Assembly (NCBI RefSeq): GCF_025398155.2
Contig: NZ_CP104562.2
Coordinates: 3,472,001-3,536,000 of the forward strand
DNA: 64,000 nt
Source of the DNA: Roseateles amylovorans
GTDB taxonomy: Bacteria > Pseudomonadota > Gammaproteobacteria > Burkholderiales > Burkholderiaceae_C
Reading direction: 5' to 3'
The position numbers and the translations under genes were made by a program. Numbering within the stretch: position 1 is the stretch's first letter; each line of letters opens with the position of its first letter. Of this stretch, positions 8,625 to 19,865 are shown one piece after another. Under the pieces are notes generated by a model that was not told the DNA's origin, did no database searches, and saw only the letters and a list, made by a program, of their open reading frames with translations.

Positions 8625-10979
8625 ATGAACTCTCCTCCGCCCACGCCCCTGCCAGCCGCCACACCGGCGTCGCCACCCTCGCCGGATTCGCGTCCCCCGT
8701 CACGCCCGCACACTCGCGCCCTGCGGCGCTGGGGCACCGGTGTGGCGGCTGTGCTGGCCCTGCTCGTCGGCACGGTGTTGGTCTGCGAATGGATGGGCTG
8801 GCCCTTCCTGCGCCGGCCGATGGAGAACTGGCTCAGCCAGAAGCTGGACCGGATGGTCAGCTTCGATGGGTCCGGCAGCACCCGCTGGCAGCTGCGCCTG
8901 ATTGGCGGGCTGCGGCTCGAAACCGACAGCCTGCAGATCAGCGGCCCGAGCTGGAGCACCCTGGGGCCGATGCTGGTGGTGGAGGACGCCAAACTGGCCC
9001 TGCGCTACGGTGACCTGCTCGCGCTTCGCCAGGGCGAGGCGCTGCGGGTGAAGTCCCTCAGCGCCAACGACCTCACGCTGCGGGTGGAGCGCGATGTCGA
9101 GGGCCGCGCCAGTTGGCAGTTCGGCCGTCAGCCGGACAGCGACACCCAGATCCGCAAGCGCCCCAATGTGGACGGCGTGCGTTTCGACCTGCTGGAGGTC
9201 CGGAAAGGCACGGCGCTGATCGACGACAAGATCCAGCGCCTGGCCTTGATTGCGCGCTTCGCCCTCCGTGAGGACTGGGAAACCGGTTCGATCGGCCGGG
9301 CCGGCGCCGACAGCGCCCCACTCAGCGGCACGGCCATCGCCCAGCGGCTGAACATCGACATCGGCGAGGCGGCGAAGTCGCCTGCGGCTTCGGGCAAACA
9401 GGTCGCTGCTGCAGGCTCGAAGGGTGCCGCGTCGGCGTCCTCGGGTGCTTCCGCGCCTCAAGGGCAGCGGCCGGCCGCGGCGGTTGCTGTCGCGGCGGCG
9501 GGTTCGGGCGCCTCAGCGCCAGCATCGGCCACCGACATCGTCGCCCGCAACGGGATGATCATCGAGGCGGAAGGCAACTTCCGAAACTTGCCACTGAAGG
9601 CCAGCCTGCGCACCGGATCGGCCTTGCCCTGGCTGTCCTCCGATCCCAAGGCGCCGTCGGTGCCCGTCACCCTGCGTGGCGGGCTGGGACGCGCCAAAGT
9701 GTCGTTTGACGGGGAAGTGCGCGACCTGCTGGTCAGCCAAGGCCTGAACGGTCGATTCGAAGTGGCCGGGCCATCACTGGCCGCCATCGGCGAGCCGCTG
9801 GGCGTGACGCTGCCCACCACTCCACCCTTCGCCATGAACGGCACGCTCAGCCGGGACGGTTGGCGCTGGCGGACCTCGGTGGCCTCCGCCACCATCGGCA
9901 AGAGCAAGCTCAACGGCGATTTCGAATTCACCGCCCCGCCGAATGAGAAGTCCAAGCTGACCGGCCAATTGCGTGGACGCGAGCTGTGGATGGCCGACCT
10001 GGGCCCATCCATCGGTCTGCCGACGGCGGACGAAACGACCAAACCCCGCCACGCTGGCCGGGTGCTGCCGGATCGCAACTTTGACCTGCCTTCCCTGCGG
10101 GCCATGGATGCGGACGTGACGGTGCGACTGGACCGATTCGAATCCGGCACCGCCCTGCTCCAGGCGGCTCAGCCGCTGAGCGGGCACATTGTGCTGAAGG
10201 ACGGCGTGCTCGAAATCCGAGACATCGATGCCCGAGTCGCCAAGGGCCAGTTCGCCGGCCGCATCCTCCTGGACGGACGGCAACCGCAGGCGCGATGGGA
10301 GGTTCGACTGCGAGTCAACGGTGTGCAGCTGGAGCAATGGCTGAAGCTGCAACGCAAGCCGGGCCAGCCGCCGTATGTCACCGGCGTCATGGGTGGCCGG
10401 ATCGCGCTGGATGGACGAGGTCGATCGACCGCGGAACTGCTGGCTTCGGCGGACGGCCGCATGGTCCTCTTCTGGACGCAGGGCAGCGTGTCGCACCTGA
10501 TCGTCGAAGCGGCGGGCATCGACGTGGCGCAGGCGCTGGGTGTTCTGATCAAGGGCGACGACGGCCTGCCGGTCAGCTGCGGCGTGGCCGACCTGCGGGT
10601 CCGCCAAGGCCGGGTGACGCCGCAGCCCATGCTCATCGATACCCGGGATTCCCTGGTTCGGGTGGAGGGCGACATATCGCTGGCGACCGAGCGGCTGATG
10701 CTCACCGCCAACGTCCAGCCCAAGGACGTCAGCCCGCTGACGCTGCGCACGCCGCTCAAGCTGCAGGGCACGCTGAGCGACCCCAATGTCAGCCTGGAAA
10801 AGACGCCGTTGCTGAAGAAACTGGTGCCGGCGGCTGTCCTGGGTGTGGCGGTGGCCCCGCTGGCGGCGCTGCTGCCGCTGGTGGATCTCGGCGAGGAGCC
10901 GGACGAGCAAAGCCGGCAGGCGCTGTCTGAATGCAACGCCACGTTGCGGGGCCGTGCCAAGGCGTCCTCCGGATCGTGA
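8625..10979 (+). CDS. AsmA-like envelope protein
   Basis: About 784 aa. After a Pro-rich cytosolic leader comes one membrane helix (about 30-52: TGVAAVLALLVGTVLVCEWM), then a very long periplasmic part. It contains AsmA hallmarks such as LRLETDSLQISGPSW near the start and LDGRGRSTAELLASADGRMVL plus DTRDSLVRVEGDISL (split: the ADG and DTRDSLVRVEG landmarks) near the C-terminus. AsmA/TamB-type proteins are linked to lipid transport between membranes. An Ala/Ser-rich low-complexity insert sits at about 255-305. It starts 5 bases after the PLD stop. An in-frame GTG/ATG region at 8610 would overlap that gene. Pairing with a phospholipid enzyme fits envelope lipid homeostasis. Confidence 0.85.
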   Translation: MNSPPPTPLPAATPASPPSPDSRPPSRPHTRALRRWGTGVAAVLALLVGTVLVCEWMGWPFLRRPMENWLSQKLDRMVSFDGSGSTRWQLRLIGGLRLETDSLQISGPSWSTLGPMLVVEDAKLALRYGDLLALRQGEALRVKSLSANDLTLRVERDVEGRASWQFGRQPDSDTQIRKRPNVDGVRFDLLEVRKGTALIDDKIQRLALIARFALREDWETGSIGRAGADSAPLSGTAIAQRLNIDIGEAAKSPAASGKQVAAAGSKGAASASSGASAPQGQRPAAAVAVAAAGSGASAPASATDIVARNGMIIEAEGNFRNLPLKASLRTGSALPWLSSDPKAPSVPVTLRGGLGRAKVSFDGEVRDLLVSQGLNGRFEVAGPSLAAIGEPLGVTLPTTPPFAMNGTLSRDGWRWRTSVASATIGKSKLNGDFEFTAPPNEKSKLTGQLRGRELWMADLGPSIGLPTADETTKPRHAGRVLPDRNFDLPSLRAMDADVTVRLDRFESGTALLQAAQPLSGHIVLKDGVLEIRDIDARVAKGQFAGRILLDGRQPQARWEVRLRVNGVQLEQWLKLQRKPGQPPYVTGVMGGRIALDGRGRSTAELLASADGRMVLFWTQGSVSHLIVEAAGIDVAQALGVLIKGDDGLPVSCGVADLRVRQGRVTPQPMLIDTRDSLVRVEGDISLATERLMLTANVQPKDVSPLTLRTPLKLQGTLSDPNVSLEKTPLLKKLVPAAVLGVAVAPLAALLPLVDLGEEPDEQSRQALSECNATLRGRAKASSGS

Positions 10980-10981
10980 TA

Positions 10982-11485
10982 ATGAGCGCCATCATGTCCG
11001 CTCCAGTGACTTCCGCGACTCCCTCGTCAGCCGCCGCGTCGACCGGTACGCTCACCTGTTTCCTGGTGGAGGACAGCCCGCTCATCCGCGAGAACCTCAT
11101 CGCGACGCTGCAGGAAATGCTCAACATGGAGGTGGTCGGCCAGGCCGAGGACGAAGCGGGCGCGCTGCGATGGCTGCAGGACGAGGCCGTTCCATGCGAC
11201 CTGGTCATCATCGACCTCTTCCTCAAGCGCGGCACCGGTCTGTCCCTGCTGCCGAAGGCGCGGCAACTGCAGCCCGAAGCCAAACTGGTCGTCCTGAGCA
11301 ACTACGCCACCGTGGAGATGCGGCATCGCTGCGAGCAACTGGGGGCGGATCGGGTCTTCGACAAATCCAGCGAGTTGGACGAACTCATCGCCTATTGCCT
11401 GGATCTGCTGCCGACCGAGGGGGGATCGACTTCCGGGTCGTCCTCTTCTTCATCTTCTTCCTCGCCCTCGTCGATAGTCGGGTGA
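10982..11485 (+). CDS. Receiver-only response regulator with Ser-rich tail
   Basis: 167 aa. A CheY-like receiver with E30/D31, phospho-acceptor D78 (LVIIDLF), LSN at the switch position and K128 (VFDKSSE). No output domain follows, only a tail with a run of about nine serines. It starts 2 bases after the AsmA stop, so it is probably translationally coupled. ATG 10994 is an alternative start. Single-domain receivers usually act by protein-protein contact in a phosphorelay. The partner is not in this window. Confidence 0.8.
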   Translation: MSAIMSAPVTSATPSSAAASTGTLTCFLVEDSPLIRENLIATLQEMLNMEVVGQAEDEAGALRWLQDEAVPCDLVIIDLFLKRGTGLSLLPKARQLQPEAKLVVLSNYATVEMRHRCEQLGADRVFDKSSELDELIAYCLDLLPTEGGSTSGSSSSSSSSSPSSIVG

Positions 11486-11570
11486 ATGCGGTGGGTTGAG
11501 TTGATGTTGGGTTGGAGCGCTCAGCCGTCGGGGCGTGGGTGGCGTTGAGCCGCTTCAGTCGCACCCGTTG

Positions 11571-12352
11571 AGCGTGGCCGGCGCCACCGGCTGCCCGCTT
11601 CGCTCAGACGCTGCCGCATTCGCTCCGCGGGCAGCCGGTGCCACCGTCCCGATACACCGAGTCCTTCCACCAGGCTTCTTGCCGAAAGGCTCGGGTTTTC
11701 GCTTCTCTGTTTGGGTGCAGCGGTGGTTGCTTGCACTGGGTGTAGCGTGGCCGGTGGCACCGGCCGCCCGCTTCGCTCAGACGCTGCCGCATTCGCTCCG
11801 CGGGCAGCCGGTGCCACCGTCCCGAGACACCGAATCCTTCCACCAGCCTTCCTGCCAATGTGCTCGCGTTTTCGGTGCTCTCTTGCGCGCGCAGGTGGTG
11901 GCTTGCACTGGGTGGAGCGTGGCCGGCGCCACCGGCCGCCCGCTTCGCTCAGACGCTGCCGCATTCGCTCCGCAGGCAGCCGGTGCCACCCGTCCCGAGA
12001 CACCGAATCCTTCCACCAGCCTTCCTGCCAATGTGCTCGCGTTTTCGGTGCTCTCTTGCGCGCGCAGGTGGTGGCTTGCACTGGGTGGAGCGTGGCCGGC
12101 GCCACCGGCCGCCCGCTTCGCTCAGACGCTGCCGCATTCGCTCCGCGGGCAGCCGGTGCCACCGTCCCGAGACACCGAATCCTTCCACCAGCCTTCCTGC
12201 CAATGTGCTCGCGTTTTCGGTGCTCTCTTGCGCGCGCAGGTGGTGGCTTGCACTGGGTGGAGCGTGGCCGGCGCCACCGGCCGCCCGCTTCGCTCAGACG
12301 CTGCCGCATTCGCTCCGCGGGCAGCCGGTGTCACCGTCCCGAGACACCGAGC
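11571..12352. repeat. Tandem array of five 172-173-bp palindromic repeats
   Basis: AGCGTGGCCG recurs at 11571, 11743, 11916, 12089 and 12261, giving periods of 172, 173, 173 and 172. Copies 2 to 5 are almost identical. Copy 1 is more diverged in its last 70 bases, and copy 5 stops after about 92 bases. Each unit holds a large inverted repeat. In copy 2, positions 11752-11770 pair with 11799-11817 as 18 of 19 bp (GGTGGCACCGGC and GCCCGC arms) around a 28-base loop. All six frames of the array look open because of the composition and period, but the predicted peptides are repeats of the same Arg/Ala-rich sequence with no ribosome sites. I treat the array as non-coding. It fills the gap between the receiver gene and fusA. 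Confidence 0.9.
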
Positions 12353-12448
12353 CCATCCCGCCGACCGAACACTGTGCCCACAAGGCCCCACCGGGGCCGC
12401 CCAATCAAGCGGAGGCCGTGGAACCGGCTTGGCCGGGCCACTGGCCTC

Positions 12449-12476
12449 GCCCCCTGAGGGGGCCGGCGTAAGCCGG
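12449..12476 (-). terminator. Double hairpin downstream of fusA
   Basis: Two adjacent hairpins: GCCCCC/GGGGGC (12449-12454 / 12458-12463) and CCGGC/GCCGG (12463-12467 / 12472-12476). They lie just past the fusA stop on its strand. There is no U-tract, so termination here is a guess. It may instead be a repeated extragenic palindrome. Confidence 0.4.
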
Positions 12477-12488
12477 TAGGGGGGGAGC

Positions 12489-14591
<2,103 letters not shown>

Positions 14592-15052
14592 GGCGAACTC
14601 CAGAGAGTGGGCGTTGGGAGACCCAGGGACGGGCGTTGCCCGGCTGAGGTCCTGAACCCGACGAATGTACCCACAAGGGATGTCCCCTGCCACCCGCCCG
14701 CATGAAACACCCCGCCGCCAAGAGGACCGGCCGTGGCGCCGGAGGCACGAGGGACCGCCAAAAGGGGGATGCGCGAACGGCGGCATCGCGCCTGGCTCAC
14801 AGCCGCCCCAACCGCTGCCCCACATTTACCTCACCTCTGCCCCCCTCTGCCCCGCGTTCGAGTCCCGTCTGAGTCGCGCGGCTTCAGGTCCGAGTCAGGC
14901 CGGATCTCGGGCTCGAGCGGGCGGTTTCACCGTCGCCGCCGGGCGCGATCCACAGTCCGCACCGCCATTCGTCATGCCCTCGGAAACCAGCATGCACCCG
15001 GGAATACCCGGCGGCTATGCTGCCCGCACCTTCAATCCAGGGTCGCCTTTCC
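14592..15052. other. 461-base divergent intergenic region fusA / amidohydrolase
   Basis: Holds the upstream regions of two divergent genes. I find no convincing sigma-70 boxes, no RNA gene and no ORF with a ribosome site. Confidence 0.5.
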
Positions 15053-18000
15053 ATGAAGCTCACGAAGCTGACCAAGCTCCATCAGATCGTCCGCCGCACG
15101 CCCGCCTCTGCGGGCGTGATCGCTTTGTGCGGTCTCTCGCTGGCCGCCGGCGCCGCCTTGGCCGCCGATGCGCCCGACGCCCCGGCCGCCGCCGCCTCCG
15201 CCCCGGCCGCCGCCAAATGGAACGTCAACCAGCCCCCCGGTGAAAAACGCACCGCGCAGCTGGATGTGCGCACCGGCACCTGGATGTCGGTGGACGTGAG
15301 CCCGGACGGCAAGCAGATCGTGTTCGACCTGCTGGGCGACCTCTACCTCATGCCCATCGGCGGTGGCGAGGCCAAGGCCCTGACCCACTCCATGTCCTGG
15401 GAGATGCAGCCCCGCTTCTCGCCGGACGGCCAACGCATCGCCTTCGTCTCCGACGCGGGGGGCGGCGACAACATCTGGGTGATGAATGTCGACGGCACTG
15501 GCGCCCGCGCCATCAGCACCGAGGATTTCCGGCTGCTGAACAACCCGGTCTGGCATCCCAGCGGCCGCTATCTGCTGGCGCGCAAGCATTTCACCGGCAC
15601 CCGCTCCCTGGGCAGCGGCGAGATCTGGCTCTACCACCTCGACGGCGGCAAGGGCCAGCAGCTCAATGAAAAGCCGAACTGGCAGAAGGACCTGGGCGAA
15701 CCCGCCATCTCGCCTGATGGCAAATACCTCTACTACTCGCAGGACAGCACCCCCGGCCGCGTCTTCGAATACAACAAGGACAGCAACGGCGAGATCTTCC
15801 GCATCTACCGGCAGGACCTCACCGACGGCAGCAGCGAGCCCTTCGTGACCGGCGCGGGCGGCTCGATCCGCCCCACCCCGTCGCCCGATGGCAAGTACCT
15901 GGCTTTCATCCGCCGCCTGCGTGACGACACCGGCAGCCGCACCACCCTGTTCCTCAAGGACCTCAAGACCGGCCGTGAATTCCCGGCCTGGAAGGGCCTG
16001 GAGCGCGACCTGCAGGAATCCTGGTCGGTGCACGGCGTCTATCCCGGCATCGCTTGGACGCCCGACAGCAAGACCCTGGTCGCCTGGGCCCAGGGCAAGC
16101 TCTGGCGCATCGACCCGTTCCAGTCCACCGTCTCTGAAATCGGCTTCCATGTGAAGGACGAACGGCAGATCTCGACCGCCGTGCGCTTCGCGCAAGACGT
16201 GGCCCCGGCGCAGTTCGAGTCCCGCGTGCTGCGCTGGGTCAAGGTGGCACCGGACGGCAAGCGCGTGGTGTATTCGGCCGCCGGTTACCTCTATGCCAAC
16301 GACCTGCGCGACGGCAAGCCGGTCGGCGAGGCGCGCCGCCTCACCCGCCAGACCGACCGTTTCGAGTATTTCCCCAGCCTCTCCCGTGACGGCAAGCAGG
16401 TCGTCTATGTCAGCTGGAACGACACCGAACAAGGTCGCGTCCGCATCCTGGATCTGGCCTCGGGCCGGGACACCGTCGTCACGCAGGAGCCCGGCAAGTA
16501 CCTCGCCCCTGCGTTCTCGCCGGACGGCAAGTCGGTCGCCTATCAAAAGGCCAAGGGCGGCTACCTGACCTCGCCCTGGAACAGCCTGGAACCGGGTGTC
16601 TATGTTGCGTCGGCGGATGGCAAGGGCCAGCCGCGCCGCGTCACCAAGGACGGCGAGGCCCCGCAGTTCGGCGCGGACAGCCAGACCCTGTACGTCGCGC
16701 GCACCCAGCGCAGCAGCGAAGTGGATTCGCAGCACCTGCTGGTCCGCCTGCGCCTGGACGAGCACGATGAGCAGCAGGTGGCCAAGAGCGAGTTCGCCAC
16801 CGCCTTCACTGTCTCGCCGGACGGCCAGTGGCTGGGCTTCACCGAACGCTTCCACACCTACATCACCCCGCTGACGCCCAGCGGCAAGACCTTGAGCATC
16901 GGCCCCAAGGCCGATGCCATGCCGCTCAAGAAGCTGGACGTCAATGCCGGCGACTATCTGCAGTGGTCGGGTGACAGCAAGTCGCTGCACTATGCGCTCG
17001 GCAACGAGCTGTTCACCGTGGCCCTGGACGAGGCGTTCAAGCCCGGCTTCAAGCCCGCCGAACGCGGCCAGAAGATCGGCCCGGTGCTCACGGCCGACAA
17101 GCCGCAAGGCCGCATCGCGATCGTCGGCGCCCGCATCGTCACGATGAAGGCGCAGCAACCGGACCAGGTGATCGAGGACGGCGTCATCCTGATCGAGAAC
17201 GACCGCATCCAGGCCATCGGCACCCGTGCCGAGGTCGCCATCCCGGCCGGTGCCGAGACGGTGCAGGCCGCCGGCAAGACCATCATCCCGGGCCTGATCG
17301 ATGTGCACTGGCACGGCGCCATGGGCGAAAGCGAGATCATTCCGCAGCAGAGCTGGGTGAACTATGCCTCGCTGGCCTTCGGGCTGACCACGCTGCATGA
17401 CCCATCCAACCGCACCGGCGACATCTTCACCCAGTCGGAAATGCAGCGCGCCGGCCGCGTGGTGGGCCCGCGCATCTTCTCCACGGGCTCGGTGCTCTAC
17501 GGTGCCAAGGCGGACTTCTCCACCGTCATCAACAGCCTGGACGATGCCCAGACCCATCTCAAGCGCTTGAAGTCCGCCGGCGCCTTCAGCGTCAAGAGCT
17601 ACAACCAGCCTCGCCGCGACCAGCGCCAGCAGGTGCTGGAGGCCGGGCGCGAGACCCGCATGATGGTGGTGCCGGAAGGCGGTTCGCTGTTCCAGCTCAA
17701 CATGAACATGATCGTGGACGGCCACACCGGCATCGAGCATGCCTTGCCGGTCGCCAAGGTCTATGACGACGTCAAGCAGCTCTGGCCGCAGACCCAGGTG
17801 GGCTACACGCCCACACTCAACGTCGCCTACGGCGGCCTGGACGGTGAGCACTACTGGTACGCGCGCACCGAGGTCTGGCGCCATCCCATCCTGAGCAAGT
17901 TCGTGCCCAAGGGCGTGCTGGAGCCGCGCAGCGTGCGGCGCGAAACGGCTCCGGAAGAAGACTTCAACGTCATCCAGGTCGCCCGCACCGCCACCGAACT

Positions 18001-18415
18001 GCAGCGAGCCGGGGTGTCGGTCAACATCGGCGCGCACGGTCAGCGCGAAGGGCTGGGCGCCCACTGGGAGATGTGGATGTTCGCGCTGGGCGGCATGACG
18101 CCGCTGGAAGCGCTGCGCACCGCCACCCTCAACCCGGCGCGCTACCTGGGCCTGGACAAGGATGTCGGCTCGCTCGAACCCGGCAAGCTGGCCGACCTGG
18201 TGATCCTGGACGGCGATGTGCTCAAGGACATCCGTCAGAGCGACCGCATCAGCAAGGTCATGCAAGGCGGCCGGCTCTACGACATCCCGACGATGAACGA
18301 AGTCTGGCCACGCAAGAAGCCGCGCCAGCCCTTCTTCTTCGACGGTGGCAATGCCAATGCGCCGGTGGACGCGGAGGCCGCCGGCGTCGAGGCCGGACAC
18401 GGACACGGCGACTGA
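15053..18415 (+). CDS. Secreted TolB-like propeller fused to amidohydrolase
   Basis: 1120 aa. The signal peptide is about residues 1-39 (ending ALAAD). Residues 60-680 carry many PD40/WD40-like blades (SPDGKQIVFD, SPDGQRIAFVSD, SPDGKYLAFIRR and others), as in TolB. From about 695 comes an amidohydrolase/imidazolonepropionase-like domain: VGARIVTM, PGLIDVHWHG with metal ligands H752/H754, a candidate carboxylated Lys in FSVKSY, GHTGIEH, and the NPARYLGLDKDVGSLEPGKLADLV ending (landmarks NPARYLG and GKLADLV). It ends in a His-rich tail. It probably acts in the periplasm on a small cyclic or peptide substrate, which is unknown. The ATG at 15053 starts a clean signal peptide. A terminator follows. 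Confidence 0.88.
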   Translation: MKLTKLTKLHQIVRRTPASAGVIALCGLSLAAGAALAADAPDAPAAAASAPAAAKWNVNQPPGEKRTAQLDVRTGTWMSVDVSPDGKQIVFDLLGDLYLMPIGGGEAKALTHSMSWEMQPRFSPDGQRIAFVSDAGGGDNIWVMNVDGTGARAISTEDFRLLNNPVWHPSGRYLLARKHFTGTRSLGSGEIWLYHLDGGKGQQLNEKPNWQKDLGEPAISPDGKYLYYSQDSTPGRVFEYNKDSNGEIFRIYRQDLTDGSSEPFVTGAGGSIRPTPSPDGKYLAFIRRLRDDTGSRTTLFLKDLKTGREFPAWKGLERDLQESWSVHGVYPGIAWTPDSKTLVAWAQGKLWRIDPFQSTVSEIGFHVKDERQISTAVRFAQDVAPAQFESRVLRWVKVAPDGKRVVYSAAGYLYANDLRDGKPVGEARRLTRQTDRFEYFPSLSRDGKQVVYVSWNDTEQGRVRILDLASGRDTVVTQEPGKYLAPAFSPDGKSVAYQKAKGGYLTSPWNSLEPGVYVASADGKGQPRRVTKDGEAPQFGADSQTLYVARTQRSSEVDSQHLLVRLRLDEHDEQQVAKSEFATAFTVSPDGQWLGFTERFHTYITPLTPSGKTLSIGPKADAMPLKKLDVNAGDYLQWSGDSKSLHYALGNELFTVALDEAFKPGFKPAERGQKIGPVLTADKPQGRIAIVGARIVTMKAQQPDQVIEDGVILIENDRIQAIGTRAEVAIPAGAETVQAAGKTIIPGLIDVHWHGAMGESEIIPQQSWVNYASLAFGLTTLHDPSNRTGDIFTQSEMQRAGRVVGPRIFSTGSVLYGAKADFSTVINSLDDAQTHLKRLKSAGAFSVKSYNQPRRDQRQQVLEAGRETRMMVVPEGGSLFQLNMNMIVDGHTGIEHALPVAKVYDDVKQLWPQTQVGYTPTLNVAYGGLDGEHYWYARTEVWRHPILSKFVPKGVLEPRSVRRETAPEEDFNVIQVARTATELQRAGVSVNIGAHGQREGLGAHWEMWMFALGGMTPLEALRTATLNPARYLGLDKDVGSLEPGKLADLVILDGDVLKDIRQSDRISKVMQGGRLYDIPTMNEVWPRKKPRQPFFFDGGNANAPVDAEAAGVEAGHGHGD

Positions 18416-18462
18416 TGCGCGCGTAGCCTCATCGCCTGCACGCCCCGCAACGGGCGCCCCGC

Positions 18463-18500
18463 AACGCCCCGCCGATTCAAACCGGCGGGGCGTTCTCGTT
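18463..18500 (+). terminator. Terminator after the amidohydrolase gene
   Basis: A perfect 12-bp stem AACGCCCCGCCG (18463-18474) / CGGCGGGGCGTT (18483-18494) with an 8-base loop, followed by a modest T-rich run. Confidence 0.8.
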
Positions 18501-18700
18501 TCTGCAAGCGTGGGTCGAGCGTCATGGAACGGCTCGGGGGAGATGGCAGGCCCGCATGGGCCCGAAGGCGGAGTCGGCGCTGTCCTACACACACCCGGTG
18601 CGCTTGCCGACGTCCGAACGCGCCACCAGCCTGCGCTGGCGTCAAGCCGCAGTCCCTACAGTCTCTTCATCGCGGCACGGTGCCGCGCCAGGAGATCGAG

Positions 18701-18862
18701 ATGCTGCACTACGCCGTCGTGTTCTTTGTCATTGCCCTGATCGCTGCGCTGTTCGGTTTTGGCGGCATTGCCGCCGGCGCCGCCGGCATCGCGAAGATTC
18801 TGTTCTTCGTGTTCGTGATCATGGCCGTTGCCACCTTCGTGATGAGCCTGCTGCGCAAATAG
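18701..18862 (+). CDS. UPF0391 (DUF1328) membrane protein, second copy
   Basis: 53 aa with two hydrophobic helices (MLHYAVVFFVIALIAALFGF, then GGIAAGAAGIAKILFFVFVI). It shares the GIAAGAAGIAKILF core with the paralogue at 6001-6177. AGGAG lies 6 bases before this ATG. Longer upstream starts in frame are not supported. Length matches E. coli YtjA. The function of the family is unknown. The Cys-repeat secreted protein gene follows after 84 bases on the same strand. Confidence 0.9.
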   Translation: MLHYAVVFFVIALIAALFGFGGIAAGAAGIAKILFFVFVIMAVATFVMSLLRK

Positions 18863-18946
18863 TCGCACGCACCGCTGCCCCACGAGCCTTCCGTTTTTCC
18901 CTTTCGTCTCGCGACGCCAAGACAACTCCAGAAAAGGTAGACATCC

Positions 18947-19495
18947 ATGAACAAGCCCACCACCGTTGCGCTCATCGCCGCCACCCTCAGCCTGTGCTGC
19001 GGTCTGGCCCAAGCCGCCAACTTCTCGAAGTCGGTCTACGACGGCGCGAAGGACGACATCAAGACCAGCTACAAGGCGGACAAGGATGCGTGCGGCAAGC
19101 TGTCCGGCAACGCCAAGGACATCTGCACGGAAGAAGCCAAGGGCCGCGAAAAGGTCGCCCTGGCTCAGTTGGAATACAACTACTCCGGCAGCGCCAAGGA
19201 CGAAGCCAAGCTGGTCGAAACCCGCTACGAAGCGCGTTACGAGGTGGCCAAGGAACGTTGCGATGACCGTTCGGGCGAAGCCAAGGATGTCTGCAGCCGT
19301 GAAGCCAAGACCGCTTACGAGAAGGCCAAGGCCGAGCTGAAGATGAACAAGAAGGTGGCCGAGGCCGTCGATGACGCCGAGGAAACCCGCATCAAGGCCG
19401 ACTACAAGCTGGCCTCCGAGAAGTGCAGCACCCTGTCGGGCGACACCAAGGATGTCTGCGTGAACTCGGCCAAGGCCCGCTACAACCAGCGTTAA
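18947..19495 (+). CDS. Secreted three-repeat Cys protein, function unknown
   Basis: 182 aa. The signal peptide ends near AQA-AN (residue 23/24). The mature chain is three about-56-residue units. Each contains a Tyr/Lys/Ala helix and then a CX10C motif of the form C-x3-SG-x-x-KD-(I/V)-C: C49/C60, C105/C116 and C160/C171. Helices between them are rich in Lys, Glu and Ala. The regular pairing suggests three internal disulfide hairpins in the periplasm. A GAAAAGGTAG ribosome region precedes the ATG. I know no name for it. Its high Lys/Glu content gives codon use like highly expressed genes. Confidence 0.8.
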   Translation: MNKPTTVALIAATLSLCCGLAQAANFSKSVYDGAKDDIKTSYKADKDACGKLSGNAKDICTEEAKGREKVALAQLEYNYSGSAKDEAKLVETRYEARYEVAKERCDDRSGEAKDVCSREAKTAYEKAKAELKMNKKVAEAVDDAEETRIKADYKLASEKCSTLSGDTKDVCVNSAKARYNQR

Positions 19496-19706
19496 GCCTC
19501 ACGATCGATCGGGTGGTCGACCACGCGGATTCCCTCGACGCCGCCCGCCCTTTCGACATCGCGCAACGGTTCATTTCCCCCGCGGGGGGTGGCGAGCCGG
19601 CTTCGGCCGGTGTCGATACCCAACGTTGAACCGGCGGCCTCGGGACATAACTCGAACAACATCCCGAAGCCCCCGGTCGACACCCTGCCGGCGCGATCCT
19701 CACATG

Positions 19707-19740
19707 AAAACGGCGATCCATCGGATCGCCGTTTTGTCGT
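19707..19740. terminator. Bidirectional terminator between convergent genes
   Basis: A perfect 13-bp stem AAAACGGCGATCC (19707-19719) / GGATCGCCGTTTT (19723-19735) with a 3-base loop. T and A tracts on both sides suit both strands. It serves the Cys-repeat gene (+) and the KAS III gene (-). It is the only feature I see in the 370-base gap 19496-19865. Confidence 0.88.
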
Positions 19741-19865
19741 TTCTTGGCTGGGTCGTTCGATCGTTGGTCTTCTGACCGTGCCGTCTGACCGTGCCGGTGA
19801 TTGTGTCGTCGTGCCAGTCCCGAGGCGGCACCCGCACCACGCCGCTACCGGCACAGCCCACTCGA

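Noticed and set aside
12449..12476. Clear intrinsic terminator for fusA
   Set aside because: Hairpins are present but there is no U-tract on the fusA strand, so it is listed only with low confidence.
11535..12479. Several long open frames on both strands across the 172-bp repeat array
   Set aside because: They only repeat the array period, lack ribosome sites, and are open in several frames at once.
15032..18592. A 1186-codon open frame antisense to the amidohydrolase
   Set aside because: It mirrors G/C-rich third positions of the real gene, with no motif and no ribosome site. The plus strand has a signal peptide and clear domains.
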